From NCBI GenBank assembly GCA_900314535.1, contig OMVT01000029.1, forward strand, positions 1 through 45,123: 45,123 nt of DNA, given 5' to 3'. Each line of letters starts with the position of its first letter. Position 1 is the stretch's first letter. The notes beneath the pieces were generated by a model, which saw only the letters and a list, made by a program, of their open reading frames with translations, did not search any database and was not told where the DNA came from. The DNA is from an uncultured Olsenella sp. (GTDB lineage Bacteria > Actinomycetota > Coriobacteriia > Coriobacteriales > Atopobiaceae). This document shows, one piece after another, positions 16,941 to 25,707 of the stretch. A program made the position numbers and the translations under genes.

Positions 16941-18896
16941 TCACGCACCTTTCTGGGTGTTCTGAGGCACTTCGGGAAGCGAGCTTTCGGCCGGCTTCCA
17001 GTCCCCAGGAAGGCCGCCCCGCACATTCTGGCAGAGCCAGTCGCAGGAGACGATGTCGGACGGCGCAAGCTTCGTGCCGTCGATCGTCCTGCCATCCTGG
17101 AGCGCGATCTCGCCTGCAAAGGGCTCGAGGGTCCGGGCCTTGATATCGTGCTCGAGGAGCCCGACAAGGCGCTTCGAGGACTCAGGAAGTCCCGGCGCGA
17201 GCACGATATCGATCACGCCGGAAGAAAGGCCATACCAGTAGCTCACAGCCTGGGCATCTCCTGCCGGCTTCGGCAGCTCGAGCCTGCCGTCTCCATCCTG
17301 GAGTGCCGGCGGAAGCGCCCCCTGCAGCATGCTCCTCATGATGAGCTCGTAGTAGCGGCCCCAGTGCCAGACCGGCACGGCGAGGTTGTGGACGTGGCCC
17401 TCCTCGAGCGTGAAGAGGCCGAAGGCAGAGGGCTCGCCGACAGGGGCTGTCACATCGTTTCCGGAGATGAGCGGAGCCCCCTGCCATTTCTCGAGGTCTG
17501 CCTGGAAGAACTCTGTCTGCTCGCCGCGCTTCGACCAGGAAAGCAGGACCTCTGCCGCAGGGTCGACAAGGGCTGCTCCGAGCGCGAAGGCATCGATCTC
17601 CGATACTGTGCCGAAGATCGGGACATGGGCATGGTAGAGGAGCCTGTGATCCTCGGAGAGGCTTGCCGCAAGCGCACCGAGCACGAACTTCGCCTCATAC
17701 ATGCGCCCATAGTAGGAGCGCACCGACTGGTGCGGCAGCGTGATCGAGCAGTTCAGGAAGCGCACCTCGGGGTGCATGACCGCTTCCTTCACGGTTGCCT
17801 GCATGAGGGTAGGAGACGTCGTGAAGACGATGCTCGCTCCCTGGGCAACGGCGTCCTGGATGGCTCCAGCGACTGCCGTATCGTCCGAGCAGCCCTCATA
17901 GGCAAGCGTCTCGACGACGCCGGAGAGGCGCTCTGCCATCTTCTTCCTGCCTTCCTCATGCGCACGCACCCAGGCAGACTCCGCTGCTGTCTCCTCGTGG
18001 ATGAAGGCAGCGATGACGGGCTTCTGGCTGCCTTGCGGCAGGCGCCCGAGGACATGGGAGATGAGGCTCCGGGGAGCCACCTTCGGCCCGTCCACGAGCA
18101 CGACCGGGCCTTCCTCGCCGTCGAGCGTGGAGCCCTGAAAGACAAGCTCCTTCCAGATTCTCTGGATGCGCTCGAGCACGATCTGGGACGGCGTCTCGAG
18201 GAGATTGTCCTGGCCGAAGAAGGAGAGATAGATGAGGAGGGCATCCGACGCCGTGACATCGAGGTGCCAGCCGCCGGCACGCAGGAACATCTCCTCGAAG
18301 AAGTAGTAGGTGCTCCTCAGATAGTGCACGCGCTCATCGGGCCAGGGATGCTCGAGGTCCTCGCCGAAACAGGCCGCAAGCTTTGCATAGGAGCCTTCGC
18401 GGGTGAAATCGATCTCGAAGAGCGGACATACCTTGAAGAAGGCAAGGAACTCGTTGTAGGTGCCATCGGCCTCGCTCGGGACCAGGCGTGTGACCTCAGC
18501 CTCGATCGTCTTGGCACCGAGGTACTTCATGACAGAAGTGCGCTTGTTGCCTTCGAGCACATAGAAGCGGTGCAGGAACTCATAGACCTTGATCGGATCG
18601 CGGAAGCCTTCTGTGACCTGTATGTCGTAGAGGTGCGACCACTTCATCGCGAACTCGGAGTTCTGGGGCAGGATCGGAAGGAACGTGCGCGAGAACGCGA
18701 CCTGGCGGCCTTCCGTACGGGTGCCCACGACCTGCGAGAGCGGAATCTCGAACGTGCCGAGCGGCTTCTCGCCGGCAAACGACTCCTCGCCCGTGATCGA
18801 ATCGAGCGCTGTCAGATAGGGATGGCGGCCCTGCGCCTGCGCCCTCCTGCAGTCGCGCTCGCCCTGCTTCATCGCCTTGCGGTAGTTCTCGTCCAC
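16941..18896 (-). CDS. ParB-like N-terminal domain fused to a BMP-type ligand-binding domain
   Basis: 651 aa without a signal peptide. Residues about 65-150 carry a ParB/sulfiredoxin-type segment, with FHRFYVLEGNKRTSVMKYLG at the position of the ParB GxxR box. From about 250 the protein resembles the periplasmic-binding fold of basic membrane proteins (BMP/PnrA, nucleoside-binding lipoproteins), including PVIAAFIHEE, TTSPTLM and a GRMYEAKFVLG segment. BMP proteins are normally lipoproteins; lack of a lipobox and fusion to a ParB-like domain imply a cytoplasmic sensor or regulator. GTG start with GAGGTG 5 nt upstream. First gene of the minus cluster that continues with the metallophosphoesterase. 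Confidence 0.75.
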   Translation of the reverse strand: MDENYRKAMKQGERDCRRAQAQGRHPYLTALDSITGEESFAGEKPLGTFEIPLSQVVGTRTEGRQVAFSRTFLPILPQNSEFAMKWSHLYDIQVTEGFRDPIKVYEFLHRFYVLEGNKRTSVMKYLGAKTIEAEVTRLVPSEADGTYNEFLAFFKVCPLFEIDFTREGSYAKLAACFGEDLEHPWPDERVHYLRSTYYFFEEMFLRAGGWHLDVTASDALLIYLSFFGQDNLLETPSQIVLERIQRIWKELVFQGSTLDGEEGPVVLVDGPKVAPRSLISHVLGRLPQGSQKPVIAAFIHEETAAESAWVRAHEEGRKKMAERLSGVVETLAYEGCSDDTAVAGAIQDAVAQGASIVFTTSPTLMQATVKEAVMHPEVRFLNCSITLPHQSVRSYYGRMYEAKFVLGALAASLSEDHRLLYHAHVPIFGTVSEIDAFALGAALVDPAAEVLLSWSKRGEQTEFFQADLEKWQGAPLISGNDVTAPVGEPSAFGLFTLEEGHVHNLAVPVWHWGRYYELIMRSMLQGALPPALQDGDGRLELPKPAGDAQAVSYWYGLSSGVIDIVLAPGLPESSKRLVGLLEHDIKARTLEPFAGEIALQDGRTIDGTKLAPSDIVSCDWLCQNVRGGLPGDWKPAESSLPEVPQNTQKGA

Positions 18897-18924
18897 GCTA
18901 TCACCTCACGCACGTTCTCATAGC

Positions 18925-18939
18925 CCTTATACTATAAGG
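18925..18939. promoter_or_regulatory. Palindrome in the divergent ParB-BMP / larE intergenic region
   Basis: CCTTATA-C-TATAAGG is a perfect 7+1+7 palindrome containing -10-like sequences on both strands (TATACT on plus, TATAGT on minus). It could be a shared operator or overlapping divergent promoters. I do not see convincing -35 elements. Confidence 0.4.
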
Positions 18940-19043
18940 TTTTAAGGCCCCGCTATTTCTTCTGTCCGGAACGTTACAGAGTCTCATGCAAACCCTGCCT
19001 ATTTGCTACCCTTTGAGTGACAGCCACGTACGGAAGGATCTAC

Positions 19044-19898
19044 ATGCCAGATGAATTCACCGCTTCTGCAGAAGAGCACGCAAAGCTCGATGCCCTCAAG
19101 CAATATCTTCAGGAGCTCGGATCGGTCGCCGTCGCCTTCTCCGGAGGCGTCGACTCGACGTTCCTTCTGAAGGTCGCCCATGACACGCTCGGCGACAACG
19201 CAATCGCCATCACCGCCCGCTCCGAATCCTTCCCGATAAGGGAATTCCACGAGGCAGAGGACTTCTGCCAGAAGGAAGGCATCCGCCATATCTCTGTCGC
19301 CTCGGAGGAGCTCGATATCCCCGGCTTCAGCCACAACCCGACGAACCGCTGCTATCTCTGCAAGAAGGAGTTCTTCTCGGAGATCCTTCAGAAGAAGGAC
19401 GAGGAAGGCTTCTCCTATCTCCTCGAAGGCTCGAACATGGACGATGAGGGAGACTACCGCCCCGGCCTCAAGGCCGTGGCCGAGCTCGGCGTGAAGTCGC
19501 CTCTCCGCCATTCCAATCTCTGGAAGCAGGAAATCCGAGACCTCAGCCACGAGATGGGCCTTCCGACCTGGCAGAAGCAGTCCTTTGCCTGCCTCTCCTC
19601 CCGCTTCGTCTACGGCGAGGAGATCACGCGCCAGAAGCTTGCCATGGTGGACAAATCCGAGCAGTTCCTGCTCGACCTCGGCTTCCACCAGCTCCGCGTG
19701 AGGATCCATCAGGAGGGAAAGACCGGCGCCATCGCCCGCATCGAGGTTGCACCCGATGAGCTCCAGAAGCTCCTCGACTTGAGGCTCGAGGTGGCGGATG
19801 AGCTCAAGAAGATCGGCTTCTCCTATGTGACGATGGACCTTCTGGGATACCGCACAGGATCGATGAACGAGACGCTCACTGCAGAAGAGAAGGCGTAA
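19044..19898 (+). CDS. larE: Pyridinium-3,5-bisthiocarboxylate mononucleotide synthase LarE (ATP-dependent sulfur transferase)
   Basis: 284 aa. An N-type ATP pyrophosphatase with the PP-loop SGGVDST (residues 33-39) and the LarE signature FACLSSRFVYG, where Cys183 corresponds to the Cys that in some LarE proteins donates its sulfur. A CYLC pair occurs at 103-106. LarE converts the two carboxylates of the LarB product to thiocarboxylates. The start is ATG at 19044, preceded by GGAAGGA; the open frame extends to a GTG 9 codons earlier. First gene of larE-larB-larC, spaced 3 and 8 nt apart. Confidence 0.93.
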   Translation: MPDEFTASAEEHAKLDALKQYLQELGSVAVAFSGGVDSTFLLKVAHDTLGDNAIAITARSESFPIREFHEAEDFCQKEGIRHISVASEELDIPGFSHNPTNRCYLCKKEFFSEILQKKDEEGFSYLLEGSNMDDEGDYRPGLKAVAELGVKSPLRHSNLWKQEIRDLSHEMGLPTWQKQSFACLSSRFVYGEEITRQKLAMVDKSEQFLLDLGFHQLRVRIHQEGKTGAIARIEVAPDELQKLLDLRLEVADELKKIGFSYVTMDLLGYRTGSMNETLTAEEKA

Positions 19899-19901
19899 GA
19901 G

Positions 19902-20666
19902 ATGGAGCGTGCAGAGCTCAAGGCCCTTCTCGCCGAGGTCCAGGAAGGCACCGTCTCGATAGACGATGCAACCGCCAGGATCGGCGAGGCACCGCTTGTC
20001 GACCTCGGCTACGCCGTGCCCGACCTTGCCCGCGGCATCCGCCAGGGAGCGGCCGAGGTCATCTACGGCGCCGGAAAGACTGCCCCACAGATTGCAGGCA
20101 TCGCGGACGCCCTCATGGATGCCGGCGAGAAGCGCATCCTGATCACCCGGCTCGACGAGGAGAAGGCCGAAGCTGCGAAGAAGCTCCTGCATGACAGCAG
20201 CGCATTCCGCTATGAGCCCATCCCACGTCTCGGCATCATCGGCAACCCGCCTGCGCCTGACGGCCAAGGCACCGTCCTTGTCCTTGCTGCCGGCACGAGC
20301 GACCTCTACTGTGCAGAGGAGGCAGCCGTGACAGCCGAGATGCTCGGAAGCGAGGTCAGGCGCGTCTACGATGTCGGCGTTGCCGGAATACACCGCCTCC
20401 TTGCCCACACCGACGATATCCAGCATGCAGCGGCAATCATCTGCGTTGCCGGCATGGAAGGGGCGCTTGCCTCCGTCGTGGGCGGCCTTGCCGCCTGCCC
20501 CGTCATCGCCGTTCCCACAAGCGTCGGCTACGGCGCCTCCTTCGGCGGCATGGCAGCGCTTCTCTCCATGCTCAACTCCTGCGCAAGCGGCGTCTCGGTC
20601 GTGAATATCGACAACGGATTCGGGGCAGGCTATCAGGCGAACCTCATCAATCATGTAGGGAAGTAG
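19902..20666 (+). CDS. larB: Pyridinium-3,5-biscarboxylate mononucleotide synthase LarB (NaAD carboxylase/hydrolase)
   Basis: 254 aa. The N-terminal part is LarB-specific and the C-terminal half (from about 120) is a PurE-like fold with GTSDLYCAEEA, AGMEGALASVVGGL and PTSVGYGASFGG. LarB carboxylates nicotinic acid adenine dinucleotide at C5 and releases AMP, the first step of nickel-pincer nucleotide (NPN) synthesis. It begins 3 nt after larE, indicating an operon. Confidence 0.94.
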   Translation: MERAELKALLAEVQEGTVSIDDATARIGEAPLVDLGYAVPDLARGIRQGAAEVIYGAGKTAPQIAGIADALMDAGEKRILITRLDEEKAEAAKKLLHDSSAFRYEPIPRLGIIGNPPAPDGQGTVLVLAAGTSDLYCAEEAAVTAEMLGSEVRRVYDVGVAGIHRLLAHTDDIQHAAAIICVAGMEGALASVVGGLAACPVIAVPTSVGYGASFGGMAALLSMLNSCASGVSVVNIDNGFGAGYQANLINHVGK

Positions 20667-20674
20667 GCTGAGCT

Positions 20675-22027
20675 ATGAGCAACATGCTGTATCTGTCCTG
20701 CGAGACAGGAATCTCCGCAGACATGGTCGTAGGCGCCCTCCTCGATCTGGGCGCGAACCAGGAAAAGCTCGAGCAGGCACTCTCGAGCCTGCCGCTCGAT
20801 GGCTATAAGGTGAAGATCTCGAAGAAGCAGGTCTCAGGCATCGTGGCCACCGACTTCGATGTCGAGCTCGACGAGGAGAACCACGACCACGACATGGCAT
20901 GGCTCTATGGCGGGCTCGACGGCGAAGACGGGCACGAGCATCACCATCACCACGATCATGAGCACGAACACGAGCATGGTCACGACCACCATCACGACCA
21001 CGAACATGAACACGATCATGAGCATCACCACATGCACCGTGGCCTCGCCGAGATCGAATCCATCATTGATGCGGGCGAGCTCACGCCGCGTGCAAACGAG
21101 CTTGCAAAGAAGATCTTCCGCATCGTCGCCGAGGCAGAATCTCATGCCCACGGCGTGCCCGTCGAGGAGGTCCATTTCCACGAGGTCGGTGCTGTCGACT
21201 CCATCGTCGACACCGTGGCAGCAGCCGTCTGTGTCGACGACCTTGATATCGAGCGGACGTATGTGGGGCCGCTTGCCGAGGGCACAGGACGCATCCGCAC
21301 GCAGCACGGTGTCCTCTCGATTCCGGTGCCTGCTGTCGCAAATATCTGCGAGAGCCACAGGCTCGCACTTGCCACGACAGAGCGCAAAGGCGAGCTCGTG
21401 ACGCCGACTGGCGCCGCGATCGCAGCAGCCTTGAAGACCGAAGAGGCGCTCCCCTCCTCCTGGAAGATCCTTGCTTCCGGCATAGGATCTGGCAAGCGCG
21501 ACTACCACCCCGTGAGCACCGTACGTGCCTACCTCATCGAGTCTCAAGATGCCCCGAAGCAGAAGGCCGCGACAGAGAATGCCTGCGGTGGTGCTGGCAC
21601 GGTCTGGAAGCTCGAGTGCGAGGTCGACGATGCGACAGGAGAGGCCCTCGGCTACGCGATGGAGCATCTCTTCGATGCCGGCGCCCTCGATGCGCACTTC
21701 CTGCCCGTGTTCATGAAGAAGGAAAGGCCCGGCTGGCAGATCCAGGTCCTCTGCACCGAGGAGAAGCGGGAAGCCCTCGAGCGCATCCTCTTCGAGGACA
21801 CGACGACTATAGGCATCCGCCGCTATCCCTATCAGAGGACGACCCTCCCCCGCCGCATCGAGACCATCCAGGCCGAGATCGGCCCGGTCAGCATCAAGAT
21901 CGTGACGATGCCGGACGGCACCGAGCGCGCCTATCCTGAATACGATTCTGTCGCCGCGCTGGCAAAGGCACAGGGACTGCCGTTCCAGATGGCATGGAGG
22001 CTTGCGCTCAAGAGCCTCGACGCCTAG
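20675..22027 (+). CDS. larC: Nickel insertion protein LarC, single ORF with His-rich insert
   Basis: 450 aa. It begins with the LarC N-terminal segment (YLSCETGISADMVVGALLDLG) and has EVHFHEVGAVDSIVD and the C-terminal metal-insertion domain (ECEVDDATGEALGYAMEHLF). LarC inserts nickel into P2TMN to give NPN. In Lactiplantibacillus plantarum, larC is split and joined by frameshifting; here it is one uninterrupted frame. Residues about 69-120 are dominated by His, Asp and Glu (HEHHHHHDHEHEHEHG and more), probably a nickel store. There is no larA or nickel transporter in the window. Confidence 0.94.
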   Translation: MSNMLYLSCETGISADMVVGALLDLGANQEKLEQALSSLPLDGYKVKISKKQVSGIVATDFDVELDEENHDHDMAWLYGGLDGEDGHEHHHHHDHEHEHEHGHDHHHDHEHEHDHEHHHMHRGLAEIESIIDAGELTPRANELAKKIFRIVAEAESHAHGVPVEEVHFHEVGAVDSIVDTVAAAVCVDDLDIERTYVGPLAEGTGRIRTQHGVLSIPVPAVANICESHRLALATTERKGELVTPTGAAIAAALKTEEALPSSWKILASGIGSGKRDYHPVSTVRAYLIESQDAPKQKAATENACGGAGTVWKLECEVDDATGEALGYAMEHLFDAGALDAHFLPVFMKKERPGWQIQVLCTEEKREALERILFEDTTTIGIRRYPYQRTTLPRRIETIQAEIGPVSIKIVTMPDGTERAYPEYDSVAALAKAQGLPFQMAWRLALKSLDA

Positions 22028-22054
22028 AGGCGATCTTCTCAGAAGCGCTCACAC

Positions 22055-22095
22055 GAGCCGGGAGAGCATCTTCGCTCTTCCGGCTCTCTTCTTTC
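22055..22095 (+). terminator. Terminator after larEBC
   Basis: GAGCCGG-GAGAGC pairs with GCTCTT-CCGGCTC around an ATCTTC loop, followed by TCTTCTTTCT. Ends the lar operon. Confidence 0.75.
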
Positions 22096-22233
22096 TGCAG
22101 GAGACCCTCAGGCTGCCAAATGCTGCGCAGCATCCTGAAGCCTCCTTGAACAATGATGGGAGCAAGGATGGGGCGAGGCCACACCATTCCCGGCCAGCCG
22201 CATCCGTCACATCCTGCTCAGAAAGGGGAAATC

Positions 22234-22626
22234 ATGAGGAGAAGCGCAGAGCCAAAGCATCTGAAAGAGACCGAGAAGCCGAAGGCACTGAAGAGCATCC
22301 TGGCAGCAGCAACCGCTGCTGCATCTGCAGGCGCACTGATCATGACGGCGACGCCGGCTCTCGCAGAGGAGTCCGCATCTGAAACCGCACCTGCGAAAGA
22401 AACAGCCCAGACCGAGACGGCTGCCACCACGACCGAGTCTGCCAAGCAGACACTCGATGAGGCAACGGCAGCGCACGACAAGGCAGCAGCAGATGCTGCC
22501 ACCGCAAGCGCAGAGGCCCTGCCGAACACCTCCGACACGAACGATATGGCAGGCGCCGGTGCAGCAGCCGCTCTCGGTATCGCCGCCATCTTCGACTTCC
22601 TGCGTCGCCGTCCTCACGCCGAGTAG
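22234..22626 (+). CDS. Short surface protein with a sortase-type sorting signal (LPNTS)
   Basis: 130 aa, not a recognised family. A basic N-terminus and hydrophobic stretch (21-40) end in TPALA-EE, a probable signal peptidase site after Ala44. The mature part is only about 50 residues of Ala/Thr/Glu/Lys/Asp-rich linker. LPNTS (96-100), a hydrophobic stretch (about 105-121) and RRR with a short tail form a cell-wall sorting signal with Ser replacing the usual Gly of LPxTG. The ATG at 22234 has AAAGGGGA upstream; a longer open frame lacks a site. It has its own terminator and lies 206 nt after larC. Confidence 0.72.
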   Translation: MRRSAEPKHLKETEKPKALKSILAAATAAASAGALIMTATPALAEESASETAPAKETAQTETAATTTESAKQTLDEATAAHDKAAADAATASAEALPNTSDTNDMAGAGAAAALGIAAIFDFLRRRPHAE

Positions 22627-22668
22627 CCATAGGCTTCTCAAGCCTGACGCGGTAGGTATCTGAACATG

Positions 22669-22709
22669 AAGCTGCCGGGTCCGCTTGATGCGGTACCCGG
22701 CAGCTTTTT
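22669..22709 (+). terminator. Terminator after the LPNTS protein
   Basis: AAGCTGCCGGGT pairs with ACCCGGCAGCTT, followed by TTTTT (the last stem Ts run into the tail). Very strong intrinsic terminator. Confidence 0.9.
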
Positions 22710-22753
22710 CATGGCGGAAGGTCTGCTCTGTCTCTCTTGTGGGGCCAGAGCTC

Positions 22754-23695
22754 CTACCGCTCCGGCTTTCCCCCTGCCGCAAGCTCGGCCTCGACAGCCC
22801 GTGCCTCGGGCGACGGCATGAGCTCGGTGATGAGCATCGAGACGAAGATGAAGGCAAAGCCCACAAAGAGCGTGAGCGTCAGCGCCTCATAGCCGAAGAG
22901 CACCGAGAAGAGGACACCGAAGACACTCTCGAAGGAAAGGAAGAGCGCCGCCTCTGCAGCAGGCACATGCTTCTGGCCGATATTCTGGGCGACCGTAGCA
23001 AGGCAGCTCGAAGCGATCACGAGATAGGCCATCTGGAGCCAGAAGTCCTGCGTGAAGGCAGAGGCAGGAGGCAGGGGCTCCGTCAGAAGGCCGCCGATAG
23101 CGCAGACGATCGCATAGGCGCAGAACTGGACGACCGTGAGCGTGATGGGATCCTCATCCTTTGCCAGGCAGGCATAGGAGGCAATCTCTGCAGCAAAGAA
23201 GCCGGCAGAGACAAGCGTCAGGATATCGCCCCAGGAAAGCGAGAGCGAAAGATCGTCTCCCAGCGAGAGGAAGCCAAGACCCGTCACGCAGAGCACTGCC
23301 GCGACCACGTTGTGGATGGCAGGCCTCTTCTTTGCGAAGGCCCAGTAGAAGAACGGCGTCATCACGCAGTAGATGGCCGTGATGAAGGCATTGCGTCCCG
23401 GTGTCGTGCCCAGAAGGCCGATGTTCTGCACGAGATAGCCGAGGCCATTGAGAAGGCCGGTCACGCCCCCCACGAAAAGATGGCTCCTGTCGAAGTTCTG
23501 GGCAATCCTCTTCCTGCAGATGAAGCCCAGGACAAGAGCAGCAAGGGAGAAACGGATGGCAAGGAGCCAGGAGGGCGTTACCGCATTGATGGCATCCTTC
23601 AGGACGACAAACGAGCCTCCCCAGAAGAGTGCAGCGGAAAGAATCAGGAGCTTGTAGACCACGGGAGGAAGCTCGCGGCGGGAAGTAGTCGGCAT
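22754..23695 (-). CDS. EamA/DMT-family transporter
   Basis: About 313 aa with ten hydrophobic helices in two EamA repeats (first helix LLILSAALFWGGSFVVLKD; second repeat from about residue 160). The family exports metabolites or amino acids or acts as permeases; no substrate can be assigned. Two starts are possible: MPTT at 23695 (used here) or an in-frame ATG at 23716. Neither has a good Shine-Dalgarno. A -10-like TATACT on the minus strand at 23738-23743 suggests a very short leader. Confidence 0.88.
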   Translation of the reverse strand: MPTTSRRELPPVVYKLLILSAALFWGGSFVVLKDAINAVTPSWLLAIRFSLAALVLGFICRKRIAQNFDRSHLFVGGVTGLLNGLGYLVQNIGLLGTTPGRNAFITAIYCVMTPFFYWAFAKKRPAIHNVVAAVLCVTGLGFLSLGDDLSLSLSWGDILTLVSAGFFAAEIASYACLAKDEDPITLTVVQFCAYAIVCAIGGLLTEPLPPASAFTQDFWLQMAYLVIASSCLATVAQNIGQKHVPAAEAALFLSFESVFGVLFSVLFGYEALTLTLFVGFAFIFVSMLITELMPSPEARAVEAELAAGGKPER

Positions 23696-23822
23696 TTCAT
23701 CACAACCAGACAGCATATGGCTTGTTCATTCCGTTGTAGTATACGGTAGATGCCGCACCTTCGGCTCCATGCCAGAGCGAAGGTGATGATGAGGAAACGT
23801 CCTGGGAAGGATGAGGATCTCC

Positions 23823-24260
23823 GTGAACTTTCTTTCGTACCTGACCGACCAGGAGCTTGCCATCCTGAGCTATGCACTGGCTCCCCTGACGATCCTCTTT
23901 CTCGTCCTCGGCATCCGCGAAATCCTCTTTCCGCTCATAGCCTTCAAGAAGACCGATGCCACGTTCGTGGCAGCAGACCATCTGCCCGCAGCACCCCACA
24001 TCTATCATGTGAGCTTTGCCTATGAGATCGACGGTGAGCCCTATGAGAGCACGACAAGGGACACCTACGACGAGCATGCTGTGCAGAAGCGCTTCGACAA
24101 TGAGAAGCCGCAGCACATCTATTACCGCAAGAAGGACCCGACCTTCATCAAGACAAGCCGCTCCTCCGCCATCATGCTCGGCATCGCCTCTCTCCTCATC
24201 GGAGCAGGGCTCGGGGCAATCGATCTCTACCTCTTCGGCATGCTGGTCATGCCCTGTTAG
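23823..24260 (+). CDS. Small membrane protein, DUF3592-like
   Basis: About 145 aa. A first hydrophobic segment (about 10-35), a soluble part of some 60 residues with HVSFAYEIDGEPYES and PQHIYYRKKDPT, and a second hydrophobic segment near the C-terminus. The arrangement and the YEIDGEPYES beta-strand motif resemble DUF3592 proteins. Function unknown. The GTG at 23823 is preferred because GAGGA lies 5 nt upstream; the ATG 12 nt earlier has its purine tract directly adjacent. Divergent from the EamA gene. Confidence 0.6.
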   Translation: MNFLSYLTDQELAILSYALAPLTILFLVLGIREILFPLIAFKKTDATFVAADHLPAAPHIYHVSFAYEIDGEPYESTTRDTYDEHAVQKRFDNEKPQHIYYRKKDPTFIKTSRSSAIMLGIASLLIGAGLGAIDLYLFGMLVMPC

Positions 24261-24372
24261 CAATCAGGTTCCTTCGATAAACTTTATAGACGTAAATACA
24301 TTGCGATATTCCGTTTTAATTGGCGATTTCTTTTCCTATCAACGTATCACGCAACCAAGGAAAGGGATTGCC

Positions 24373-25658
24373 GTAATTCGTGCAAGAAAGATCGAGCTCT
24401 CGAACATCAAAAACGTCCATCTTGGATCCATAGAATTCCGCGACAGCGATTTCGGGTCGTGCATTGCCGGCATCTATGGACAGAACGGTTCGGGCAAGAC
24501 AGCAGGCGTCGACGCTTTCTCATGCCTGAAGCTGCTGATGTGCGGACGCTCCCTGCCTGCTGGAGCAGAGGGCTTGCCAAAAACGCACCCTTATTGCCTA
24601 TGACCTCGGCGATACAGGAAAAGATTTTGCGCTCGCTCCGGAGATTCGCTGGCGTGCTCTCAGAAATCTGGCAGGACCGGAAGCCAGCCTTGAGCTGACG
24701 GTCTCGCAGCGTTCATCCGAGCAGGCAAGCGCCTCTAAAACCTTCTCGAAGGCATTCGGGGGATTCGTCGATGCTGTCAGAAAAGGCTGCGCCGACCGCA
24801 TGCAGGAGGGGACCATCTCGCATGCTGGCGAAGAAGCCTTCAAGCGCACCCTCCTTCCCCTTTCTGGCATCATCTCTCTCCTCTCAGCTTATGCATCAGC
24901 AAAGCTGGAAGTCTTCAGCACTACCCGCGGAGCCTCGCTTGCCTTCAATTTGCTTCCTTTCCCTGCCCCCAGACGGCTTGAAACGCCTGATGGAAAAATC
25001 GGATTTCACACCGGATGGCAATAGCAGATACTTCAGAGATTTCTCGCTCCGATCAGACAGATCATCTGTTGTGCCAGCATCAATCTGTCCCGAGCTTCAT
25101 GCAGCCATCAAGATGGAAAACGAAGTTCTAGGCGCTATCATTCCAGGGCTGTCTCTGGAGCTCAAAGAGCTCAACGAAGAGACGCTAGATGATGGGAAGC
25201 CCGGAAAGCGTGTCGAGCTGCTCTCGCGCAGAGGGGATATCTATGTTCCCTTCCGCTGCGAATCTGAAGGCGTCAAGAAAATCGTCTCCATTCTCGGACG
25301 TCTGATTGACATCTATAGCGACGAAAAAGCCTGTCTGGACATAGATGAGCTCGATTCGGGAATCTTCGAATTCCTCCTCGGCGAGATTCTCCAAGTAATC
25401 TCTGGCCACAGCAAAGGCCAGCTCATCTTCACAGCGCACAATCTCAGACCGCTGGAATGTCTGCCATCCAGCTGCCTTGTCTTCACCACAACGAATCCGG
25501 ACAACCGCTATATCAAATTCCGCGGTTCAGGCGCATCGAACAACCTGCGCAGCCAATATCTCCGCGCCATCAATCTTGGCGGACAGAAAGAGCAGGTATA
25601 CGAGCCGACGAGCGAGACTGAAATCGGAGCTGCCTTCTATCGGGCTTGCCACTCGTAG
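24373..25658 (+). pseudogene. AAA15-type ATPase (COG1106-like), two frameshifts
   Basis: Joined frames give about 428 aa. Frame one has RARKIELSNIKNV and the Walker A GIYGQNGSGKTA. One extra C in the CCC at about 24588-24590 shifts to the frame of LIAYDLGDTGKDF. One extra base in the C5 run near 24967-24971 shifts to PDGLKRLMEKSDF and on to the Walker B/signature region CESEGVKKIVSILG and CLDIDELDSGIF, with a switch His in FTAHNL. These ATPases are often defence or toxin components (OLD/RloA-like), but no partner nuclease is visible. The expected start codon position reads GTA. The gene and its upstream 110 nt look more AT-rich than neighbours, suggesting transfer. Confidence 0.78.
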
Positions 25659-25707
25659 CCTGAAAAGTGCGCGTACGCGTTTCGGGATGAATGGTGCGAC
25701 TGCAGAT

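Noticed and set aside
20879-21037. Repetitive CAC/GAC/GAG DNA that could be read as a tandem repeat or CRISPR-like array.
   Set aside because: It is in frame within larC and encodes its His/Asp/Glu tract; no constant repeat unit or spacers.
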